A stretch of DNA of 64,000 bases, taken from the NCBI GenBank assembly GCA_051955535.1, contig JBQCGP010000085.1:1-64000 (forward strand), in the 5' to 3' direction. Below are positions 27,893 to 34,505 of the stretch, one piece after another. Below the pieces are notes generated by a model that was given only the letters and a program-made list of their open reading frames with translations, was not told the DNA's origin and made no database searches. Position 1 is the stretch's first letter. Each line of letters opens with the position of its first letter. Origin of the DNA: 13-2-20CM-68-14 sp051955535. Its GTDB lineage: Bacteria > Actinomycetota > Thermoleophilia > Gaiellales > Gaiellaceae. A program made the position numbers and the translations under genes.

Positions 27893-28443
27893 GGCCGTTG
27901 ACCTCCCAGCGTGCATTGGAGTTGGCGAAGCAAACGGGAGACGCGAAGCCGCGCGGCCTGCGGCGTGCACCGCAGTTGTGTGGCGATCTCGCGGTAGGGG
28001 CGTTCCTCGATCACTCGGAGACGGAGGAGTTCGCGTTCCCCCGCCGACAGCGAAGAGACCGCTTGCCGTGCCGCCTCCGACAGCGACAAGCGCTCGTCAA
28101 CGGCGTCGAGGTTGCCATCGGGCGCGATCATGCGCGGGAGCCCTAGCCGACGACGAGCCGCATCCTCGACCCGCCGCTTCCGCAGCGAATCGCGGAGCAC
28201 GTTCTGTGCAATCCCAAGAATCCAGGGAAGCGCAGGCCGTCCGTCCTGATCGCGGAACCGACCTCTGTAGAGCCAGGCCCGTGCGAAGACTTCGGCTGTC
28301 AGATCGGCGGCATGCTCGCCAACCCGTGCTCGCGCCCAGGCAAGCACCTGACCGACGTACCGGTCGTACACCTCCGCGAACGCATCGGCATCACTCGCTC
28401 GCAAGAGTTCTGCGTCCGACGCCCTAGCGAAGTTGCGTCTCAC
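27889..28443 (-). CDS. ECF-type RNA polymerase sigma factor
   Basis: A 184-aa sigma-70-family factor. Region 2 is seen in DAFAEVYDRYVGQVLAWAR and LTAEVFARAWLYRGRF (about residues 20-70). Region 4 is at about 120-178 with VSSLSAGERELLRLRVIEER and IATQLRCTPQAARLRVSRL (quoted in parts). The start is set at GTG 28443; the frame continues upstream without homology, so a different start is possible. It directly precedes the membrane gene at 27892 with a 4-bp overlap. This locus probably responds to an envelope signal. It is unrelated to the second sigma gene at 38732. Confidence 0.85.
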   Translation of the reverse strand: MRRNFARASDAELLRASDADAFAEVYDRYVGQVLAWARARVGEHAADLTAEVFARAWLYRGRFRDQDGRPALPWILGIAQNVLRDSLRKRRVEDAARRRLGLPRMIAPDGNLDAVDERLSLSEAARQAVSSLSAGERELLRLRVIEERPYREIATQLRCTPQAARLRVSRLLRQLQCTLGGQRP

Positions 28444-28461
28444 AACCTGTACTTCGCCGCT

Positions 28462-28650
28462 CCACAAAAAGTGTGTCAGCCTCGACAAGTGTGTCAGACC
28501 TGTGAACGCTGGTTGCCGTTCAGCGCCTTCGGTAAATCGTCGCTTGAAAAGCGGCCGAGCTAGTTGGTGCAAGGAGTGCGCACGAGGCGCGCAGCACCGC
28601 TGGCACAAGAAAAACGCCGAACGGATCAACGCCACACGGAGACTCGGCGA
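28462..28650 (+). pseudogene. Frameshifted zinc-finger (HNH-associated type) fragment
   Basis: Two adjacent reading frames together spell a four-Cys motif common in phage HNH/zinc-finger proteins. Frame one (ending at the TAG at 28561) gives VCQTCERWLPFSAFGKSS, with Cys pair CQTC at 28492-28503. Frame two, one base off, gives SWCKECARGAQHRWHKKNAERIN with CKEC at 28568-28579 (quoted in part). One indel between 28504 and 28568 would rejoin them. No start codon or intact N-terminus is visible, and no HNH catalytic core follows. Confidence 0.45.
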
Positions 28651-29362
28651 GCGTGAGCGCGATTGGGTCGATTTCGGCGAGACGTTCTCCTACCATCACG
28701 CCAGCGCCGTCTGCTGCCGGACTGCCGCTCGAGCGTCGGCTCGCAGGCCAGCGGCGCCGTTACCACGGCGCGAAACGGCCCAGGAAGGCGGAGGCCCTCC
28801 GCATTTCCAGGCGAAAGGAGTAACGTCCCCAGCCTGCGGCCAAGGCGCAGGACGCTGCGCTACTACCTCTGGCACAGCGTCCCGTTGCCGATGTCCCCAA
28901 AGGCGCGCCTTGGCCGCCATCTCATGCCCTTCGCGGGTGTTCTGCAATAGCTGAACCGATTCCCTTGCAGATCTTGCAATGCCGCTCCGGGCTCGACCGA
29001 TGCTCGTGAGCCGGGACTTGGCCGCCGATGCCTGCGGCAAGCTGACGGCCCGCCAGCCCAGGGTGGGAGATTAGGCGTGTCCCGGCTCCAGAGAGCTTTC
29101 GGCAGCAGTGGCCAACTTCCCGCTTGTCCACAAGAGCGATCTACGCTTAGGGAGCCGGGGCAACGGCAACTCCCTCTCCCTGCCCGGAGGCGCCGAGCCT
29201 CGCCGCAATGGGCTCGCCGCCCCGCTCCGGCTCCCGCAAAGGATCTTCGCGAATCGCTCGCTCAGCGGCTTCCCCCGAAGGTCTGGCGTGGCCCGAACCT
29301 TCGGGACGATCAACGGTTTAACAGCCAAGCGACCGGCAAAAGCTGCTCCGATTGGGGATGAG
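28651..29362. other. Stretch without a convincing gene
   Basis: About 700 bp between the broken zinc-finger fragment and the ORF at 29363. Several frames are open, on both strands, but their translations are Arg/Pro/Gly-rich and have no recognisable motif. They look like GC-driven open frames. Segments such as RHCKICKGIG (minus strand near 28970) hint at further decayed Cys-pair proteins. No RNA gene seen. Confidence 0.5.
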
Positions 29363-29623
29363 ATGGAAAGGTTGAGGATTCACCCTCGGAGCCGCGAGTC
29401 GGCGCAGGGGATGCTCGCCGCGCTCGCTGGGTTCCACGCTGAACTGCTGGAGAGCGCCGAGGGATACGAGATCGTTGTGACCCTCGGCATGGACGGATGG
29501 GGCGACCACGAGATCGTGGCGTTGCTGAATGCGCTTGAGCAGTACGTAACCGCTTGCGCGAACGGTCCGGCTCGGCTCGAACTCGGCGGACGCAGTTATG
29601 TCATGCGCCCCAAGGAAGGATGA
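29363..29623 (+). CDS. Small protein of unknown function
   Basis: An 86-aa protein, ATG at 29363 preceded by GGGGATGAG. The composition is well-behaved (MERLRIHPRSRESAQGMLAA.., then GYEIVVTLGMDGWGDHEIVALLNALEQYV; quoted in parts), with one helix, two beta strands and another helix predicted, ending in LGGRSYVMRP. The upstream extension of the same frame looks non-coding. No family recognised. It may be an accessory gene of the island. Confidence 0.55.
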   Translation: MERLRIHPRSRESAQGMLAALAGFHAELLESAEGYEIVVTLGMDGWGDHEIVALLNALEQYVTACANGPARLELGGRSYVMRPKEG

Positions 29624-29745
29624 CTACACAGCCTTCGGAGAGGCGAGGACGGGGGTAAGCGGCAGAGGCCGGCGCTGATCCCGCTTGGCGCCGCCGGCAA
29701 GGCGTTGCGAGTGAGCGCGAGCCGCCGCAGGGCATACGTTCAACT

Positions 29746-29797
29746 GGGGGCCGAGAGGATGGGAAGCGCGCCGCGCTCGTCCCGCCGCTCGGCCCCC
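29746..29797 (-). repeat. Hairpin repeat, copy 1 (shared core)
   Basis: GGGGGCCGAG (29746-29755) pairs with CTCGGCCCCC (29788-29797); within it GGGA and AGCGC pair with TCCC and GCGCT. The core GAGGATGGGAAGCGC (29755-29769) and CTCGTCCCGCCGC (29776-29788) recurs at 31116-31149 with a different outer stem. It lies downstream of the minus-strand collagen-like gene. The rest of 29624-29925 shows no gene. Confidence 0.6.
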
Positions 29798-29925
29798 TAA
29801 AGGCTGGTCCCTAAGTCGAGCCTTCTTGTCGTTAGCTGATTCGACGATCGTGATCCCGGCGCCCCTCCCGCACCCGCTCTAGGCTCCCTACTCCTGCCTG
29901 ATCGTCATGGCGTCAGCTTGAGCCG

Positions 29926-30960
29926 CTATGGGGCTAGCCATTCGAGCCGCAGAGCTCCGTCTGCGCCATTGCGGCCGTTCAGCGGCGCGAAACACGGTCC
30001 GCCGACTCCTCCCTCGCCATACAGGAACCCAAGGCCTCCCGCTGCGCCGGAGCAAGCGAAATTAGCCACCTGGCCCGTTCGTCCGGAGGCGCGCTCGAGC
30101 CCTGGCCCACCACCTATGCTGCTCGCGACACCGCCGAAACCGCCTGGGCCCCCGTTGGACCCAACTCCGCCGCCACTGCCACCCCCGGCGTTGAATGTTG
30201 TCGCACCGCAGGTGATTGTCGTGTTCCCACCGTCAGTGGCGGCAGCACTCGAGGTGCCGCCCGAACCGCCGGCTCCGACAGTGATAGCGCAGATGTCGCC
30301 GGCAGAGACCGAGAGCAGGCCGTCGGCGTATGCGCCCGAGCCACCCCCGCCTCCACCCCCGCCTCCACCAGCCGGAGAGAGGGTGGCGCCAGCCCCCCCG
30401 CCACCGCCCGCGCCGTAGAGCGAAGCGCTCAGCTGCGAGACACCACTTGGGACCACGAACGCAGACGTCCCCGCCGAGTCGAATAGTTGCTCGGAGATCG
30501 ACGGCTCTGTCGACGGTCCTGGTGGCCCCTGCACGCCGGCGTCTCCCTTCGGACCCTGCGCTCCCGTGTCGCCCTTCGGCCCTTGCGCTCCGGCATCGCC
30601 CTTCGGCCCCGGAGCTCCGGCGTCGCCCTTCGGCCCCTGCGGTCCGGGGACGCCGGTGTTGCCCTTGAGTCCGCTGCTGCCGGTCGTACCTTTCGGCCCG
30701 CGGGGTCCAGGCGCCCCGCGCGCGCCCTTGATGCTCCAGGAGATTTTTTGCCCGCCGTCCGGGCACTTGGCGCTGGCCGACGAGAGGCTGAGCTCGTTGC
30801 GCTCAACGCCGCCCAGGACACATGCATACAGACGGCTTGAAGACGCCGCATGTCCGGTGAACCCGCCCGTGGCGGCATACGAGACGCCGGCCGCGACTGC
30901 GACCGCGACGGCGACTGCGGCAAACGCCGTCCACGCACGAGCCAGCAGCAAATCCTTCAT
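29926..30960 (-). CDS. Collagen-like, glycine-rich surface/secreted protein
   Basis: A 344-aa protein starting with a signal-anchor or signal peptide (about residues 9-30, AVAVAVAVAAGVSYAA). A ~48-residue segment with two Cys follows. Then come 24 uninterrupted Gly-X-Y triplets (residues 79-150) rich in GPK, GDA and GAQ, able to form a collagen triple helix. The C-terminal ~190 residues are extremely glycine-rich (runs of G in GAGGGGGAGA and GGGGGGGGGG), resembling glycine-rich phage tail-tip or plant-like cell-wall domains, and end in ADGALRLEWLAP. AGGAGG precedes the ATG. Probably an extracellular stalk or spore/cell-surface protein. It lies in the accessory region, between two copies of a hairpin repeat. 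Confidence 0.85.
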   Translation of the reverse strand: MKDLLLARAWTAFAAVAVAVAVAAGVSYAATGGFTGHAASSSRLYACVLGGVERNELSLSSASAKCPDGGQKISWSIKGARGAPGPRGPKGTTGSSGLKGNTGVPGPQGPKGDAGAPGPKGDAGAQGPKGDTGAQGPKGDAGVQGPPGPSTEPSISEQLFDSAGTSAFVVPSGVSQLSASLYGAGGGGGAGATLSPAGGGGGGGGGGSGAYADGLLSVSAGDICAITVGAGGSGGTSSAAATDGGNTTITCGATTFNAGGGSGGGVGSNGGPGGFGGVASSIGGGPGLERASGRTGQVANFACSGAAGGLGFLYGEGGVGGPCFAPLNGRNGADGALRLEWLAP

Positions 30961-31106
30961 GCTGACCTCCTCGGTTTTGAGACCCTTGGCCTCTCCCTTG
31001 CGTTGGGCCGGTGAGGCTCGACGGGCCGAACCCCCTCGGCCGCCGCCGACCTTACGCCTCGTATCGGCACCGGTTCAAGCCCCAAGGCTTCAGGGAGGGT
31101 GACCGT

Positions 31107-31154
31107 GACGGGCCGGAGGATGGGAAGCGCCGCGGCCTCGTCCCGCCGCCCGTC
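31107..31154 (-). repeat. Hairpin repeat, copy 2 (shared core)
   Basis: GACGGGC (31107-31113) and GCCCGTC (31148-31154) form the outer stem. The core GAGGATGGGAAGCGC (31116-31130) and CTCGTCCCGCCGC (31137-31149) is identical to the repeat at 29746. It starts 2 bp beyond the stop of the minus-strand gene 31156-31821, so it could be that gene's terminator. Confidence 0.6.
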
Positions 31155-31155
31155 C

Positions 31156-31821
31156 TTACACAACCTGCTCCTGAACAAAACGAGGTGCGGGCGAAAAGAG
31201 TCCCCGCATCGCGTCGGCGAGCCAGGAGCGTCGCTCGCGAACAAAGTTCCCGGAGAGTTTCTGGCCGAGCCAGGCGGCCTCCTCCGAGTTGACGTAGAAG
31301 CCTCTGCCAGGCGCGGCACGATGGGCGAGAAAATTGCGAACAGCAGCCCATGCCCTGAAGTCGTTGCTCCCGGTCGTGGCGGTGATGACTTTCGCCAACT
31401 CCTCGGTCTGGAAGCGAAGGGCATAGAGGCGAGCGACCGTCCGCGGCGCGACTTGCCGAGGATCGGTTTTCGGGTCGAACGTTCGCGCGTCGATCATCGC
31501 GCCCACGAAGTAGAAGCCGTAGTAGAAGCACTCGATACAGCTCAGTCCTTCCACGAAGAACGAGAACAGCAGTTGCTCTTGGCGATACCGCTCGGGCGGT
31601 GGAGGAGCGGTGCTCTCATCGAGTGACCGGGCCAACTCCTCGCCGTGCTCGTCGAAGGCCTTGTACCGATAGAGGATTCCGTTGCAGGCGCCAGCCCACT
31701 CTGTCCACTCGGGGCTTTGTCGTCTCGCCTCGCTCGGGTCACTCAGATGACTGTGGATCGCTTCAAGCTCTGCGAGCGGGAAGTCGTCTGGCATCTCAAG
31801 AGCGAAGCGCTGCGAGTGCAT
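31156..31821 (-). CDS. Uncharacterised protein with helical, Cys-Tyr-rich middle
   Basis: A 221-aa protein, predicted largely alpha-helical. Its middle section CIECFYYGFYFVGAMID is hydrophobic and aromatic, followed by TFDPKTDPRQVAPRTVARLY. The C-terminal part reads AAVRNFLAHRAAPGR, typical of small HEPN-like helical proteins with an RxxxxH-like arrangement (RNFLAH), but that is a weak resemblance. The start may be ATG 31821 or ATG 31794. No neighbour helps assign function; codon use looks genuine. Confidence 0.6.
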   Translation of the reverse strand: MHSQRFALEMPDDFPLAELEAIHSHLSDPSEARRQSPEWTEWAGACNGILYRYKAFDEHGEELARSLDESTAPPPPERYRQEQLLFSFFVEGLSCIECFYYGFYFVGAMIDARTFDPKTDPRQVAPRTVARLYALRFQTEELAKVITATTGSNDFRAWAAVRNFLAHRAAPGRGFYVNSEEAAWLGQKLSGNFVRERRSWLADAMRGLFSPAPRFVQEQVV

Positions 31822-32168
31822 CGGCGGGCAAGGCTACTTCCCCGTTTCCAAACCGTTTCCAAAGACGAGCGTGCAAGAAGCTCTGCAAAGTCCTTGAACA
31901 AGAGAGTCCGCCGTTTGCAGCGGGCTCCTCGATGCGGCTGCTCTAAGAACTCGCCGATCCCGCTGGCCAAGCCGGATCCGCGCTAAGCCGCTGCCGTCGT
32001 ACTACCGCTGCTCAGCGGCTCCCAGTGGTGCGGATACGCACAAGTTCGGCGCCGAGGCGGCTCTTGCGCCCCGACCGCCGCCACGAAGTCCACGAAGCCT
32101 TCCTCGCCCTCGCCTGCTGCTGATCTGCTGCCGGGGGCAACTCGAGAACTCCTTGAGTTACGTGCCAC
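31822..32168. other. Stretch without a convincing gene
   Basis: About 350 bp between the helical protein gene and the RCC1-repeat gene. Only short, low-complexity open frames are present (the longest on the minus strand at 31983-32168 lacks any recognisable motif). It likely holds the promoter of the 31821 gene and the 3' region of the RCC1 gene. No hairpin stands out. Confidence 0.5.
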
Positions 32169-34103
32169 CTAGACCCTGCGGCCTCGGCTGACGATTAGGT
32201 TGATCTTCGAGTCGGCCGGCAGCACCCTTCCAGGCCGGCGGCTTTGGGAGATGACGATGCCCTTCTTGCGCTTGCGCGAATTGGCGTGGCCCACCTTGCC
32301 GGTGCGGCAGTTCCTCTTTGCGATCGTGCGCTTGGCGGAGGCAAGCGGCTTCCCCACCACGGTCGGCACCCTGCACGGCGTGCGCGCGATGGAGAAGGTT
32401 CGCGAGACCTCAGGCGCGGGGTTGTAGTTCACGTCGCCCGGCTGTGAAGCGGTCACCGTGCACATGCCAGCCCCTGTCAAATGCACCCTCCCATCACTCA
32501 CGGTGCACTTCCCGCTCCCCGCGAAGGAGACCGGCAGGCCCGAGGACGCCGTCGCGCTGACGCTGAAGTCCGGGGCGCCGTAGGTCTTGTGCGCGAGCGA
32601 GCCGAAGGCAATCGACTGGCCTGCCTTCCCGATCGCAAACGTCCCCAAAACGTCCGGCGCCGGGTTGTAGTTCCCATCACCCGCCTGCGAAGCCGTGATC
32701 GTGCACGAACCAGCGCCCGTCAGGTGCAACGTCGCACCGGTGAGCGTGCAGCTCCCGCTTGCGGCGAAGGAGACCGCCAGGCCCGAGGACGCTCTCGCGC
32801 TCACGCTGAAGTCAGGGGCGCCGTACGTCGTGTCCGCCAGCGGACCGATGGTGATCGTTTGGCTCGCCTTCGTGATCGCGAAGCTCTGCGAGACATCGAG
32901 CGCGGCCGCATAGTTCGAGTCGCCCGGCTGCGAGGCGGTCACCGTACAAGAACCCGCGCCGGAGATGTGAACGCTCGCAGCGCTGATGGTGCAGCTCCCG
33001 CTCGCGGAGAAGGAGACCGCCAGGCCCGAAGTGGCCGCCGCCGAGACTGCAAAGTCCGGGTCGCCGAACGTTTTGTTCGCGAGTGCGCCGAACGTAATCG
33101 TCTGGCAAGCCTTCCCAAGCGCCAGGCTATGGAAGCTGCCAGCGGCGATCGCGGTTACGTCGCAGAGGCCGCTCGGCACGTTGCATTGCCCGAAGTCACG
33201 ATTGATGCCGTTATCGGAGCCGCAGCCCCAGGCGATCACGCTGCCGTCCTGCCTTAGGGCGAGGCTGTAGTCCTCGCCGGCGGCGATCGCCGTCACGCCG
33301 CTGGCAGCCGCAGTTGGGACGGTGCACTGCCCGTAATCGGCGTCGCCGCAGCCCCAAGCGAGGACGCTGCCGTCCTGCTTGAGGGCGAGGCTATGACGGA
33401 GGGCCGCCGCAATCGCCGTCACGCCGCTGGTCGCCCCGGCCGGGACGGCGCATTGCCCAGCATTGAAGCCGCAGCCCCAGGCGATCACGCTGCCGTCCTG
33501 CTTCAGGGCGAGGTTGTGGTAATCACCGGCGGCAATCTCGGTCACGCCGCTCGACGCGGCGGCCGGGACGGTGCACTGCCCGTAATTGGTTCCGCCGCCG
33601 CAGCCCCAGGCGATCACGCTGCCGTCCTGCTTCAGGGCGAGGCTGTGGAAGGCGCCGGCGTCGATCGCCGTCACGCCACTGCCAGCCGCGGCCGGCACGG
33701 TGCACTCCCCGAAATCGGTTCCGCCGCCGCAGCCCCAGGCGATCACGCTGCCGTCCTGCTTAAGGGCAAGGCTTTGGTAGAAGTTAGCCGCGATCGCCGT
33801 AACGCCACTGGTGGCGGCGGCGGGGACGGTGCACTGCCCGTAATCGTTGAAGGGCGGGCAGCCCCAGGCCAGCACGCTGCCGTCCTGTTTTAGGGCGAGG
33901 CTGTGGACGACGCCGGCCGCGATCGCCGTCACATCGGTAGTCGCCGCGGCCGGGACGGTGCACTGACCCGCATCGCCACCCATGCTGCAGCCCCAGGCGA
34001 CAACGGTGCCGGTCGTCGCCGCCTCCGCAGCGCCTGGCGCGAAGAGCGGCCCGACACTCAACAGGGCCAGGGCGCAGAGTCGAAGGGACGGCCTCGGTCT
34101 CAT
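32169..34103 (-). CDS. Secreted RCC1-repeat protein with MBG-like repeats and a C-terminal PASTA-like domain
   Basis: A 644-aa exported protein. A signal peptide (LRLCALALLSVGPLFAPGAAEA; about residues 7-28) is followed by about seven RCC1-like blades of ~42 residues, each with VTAIAAG..HSLALKQDGSV.AWGC..GQCTVP, with a Cys pair per repeat, likely a disulfide-braced beta-propeller (about 30-335). Next come three ~78-residue Ig-like repeats (ITFGALANKTFGDPDF.., SGSCTISAASV.., GAGSCTVTASQPGD) of the MBG type. The C-terminus (CRVPTVVGKPLASAKRTI.. to the end) is a PASTA-like module and very basic. It probably sits at the cell surface; partner unknown. The start ATG 34103 has AAGGAG-like sequence upstream. 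Confidence 0.85.
   Translation of the reverse strand: MRPRPSLRLCALALLSVGPLFAPGAAEAATTGTVVAWGCSMGGDAGQCTVPAAATTDVTAIAAGVVHSLALKQDGSVLAWGCPPFNDYGQCTVPAAATSGVTAIAANFYQSLALKQDGSVIAWGCGGGTDFGECTVPAAAGSGVTAIDAGAFHSLALKQDGSVIAWGCGGGTNYGQCTVPAAASSGVTEIAAGDYHNLALKQDGSVIAWGCGFNAGQCAVPAGATSGVTAIAAALRHSLALKQDGSVLAWGCGDADYGQCTVPTAAASGVTAIAAGEDYSLALRQDGSVIAWGCGSDNGINRDFGQCNVPSGLCDVTAIAAGSFHSLALGKACQTITFGALANKTFGDPDFAVSAAATSGLAVSFSASGSCTISAASVHISGAGSCTVTASQPGDSNYAAALDVSQSFAITKASQTITIGPLADTTYGAPDFSVSARASSGLAVSFAASGSCTLTGATLHLTGAGSCTITASQAGDGNYNPAPDVLGTFAIGKAGQSIAFGSLAHKTYGAPDFSVSATASSGLPVSFAGSGKCTVSDGRVHLTGAGMCTVTASQPGDVNYNPAPEVSRTFSIARTPCRVPTVVGKPLASAKRTIAKRNCRTGKVGHANSRKRKKGIVISQSRRPGRVLPADSKINLIVSRGRRV
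33110..33990 (-). repeat. Tandem ~126-bp coding repeats of the RCC1 blades
   Basis: The DNA repeats with a period of about 126 bp. The block GCGATCACGCTGCCGTCCTG (plus strand) recurs in the array with few changes, near 33235, 33481, 33610 and 33739, and variants near 33367 and 33878. Near-identity at the DNA level implies recent expansion or gene conversion within the gene. Not a CRISPR, as the whole unit is coding and the spacer-like parts are related to each other. Confidence 0.7.
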
Positions 34104-34305
34104 CGACACCTTGATCTCCCGCTCCTTTCCCCGACCCAGGTAGAGAGCGCTCTCCGCGCTATGAGGTGGTGAGATCCAACCCAAGATTCTCCTCCCTCCC
34201 CCGACGGAAAACAAGCGGTCTCGCCGCGCTTCCTGCTCGCCTTTCTCGCCGTCGCCTGCCCGCATCACCCATTCCTTTTCCGCCAGCCGTGGCTAGCCTC
34301 GTCGC

Positions 34306-34491
34306 GTGGAGTACCCCCAGGTCAAGCACGCCCACATCGTCCTGCGGGCCTACCTCGTCAACTTCGCCGACGAGCAGAAGCGGCTGACGATGCGACTCGT
34401 CGGTAGTACCGATTCCACGTCCGTCCATCTTGAGTCCATTGATCGGCGCCGGCTCGAGGTTCAGAATCGGTGCGCGAGCCGGCGTATTTAG
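34306..34491 (+). CDS. Possible small ORF upstream of the FG-GAP gene
   Basis: A 61-aa frame from GTG 34306, with EYPQVKHAHIVLRAYLVNFADEQ at the start (cited in part), whose first ~40 residues have protein-like composition; the rest is basic. No ribosome-binding site is obvious, and the remaining stretch 34104-34505 has no other gene. It may be a fragment of a lost gene. Confidence 0.3.
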   Translation: MEYPQVKHAHIVLRAYLVNFADEQKRLTMRLVGSTDSTSVHLESIDRRRLEVQNRCASRRI

Positions 34492-34505
34492 CAGGAGGCA
34501 GGCCA

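Noticed and set aside
28696..29040. A 114-codon minus-strand frame in the accessory region
   Set aside because: No ribosome-binding site, no motif and composition that matches random GC-rich frames; treated as non-coding.
33110..33990. Regular ~126-bp repeats considered as a CRISPR array
   Set aside because: The period is too long, the intervening sequences are related to each other and all of it encodes RCC1 blades in one frame; there are no cas genes.
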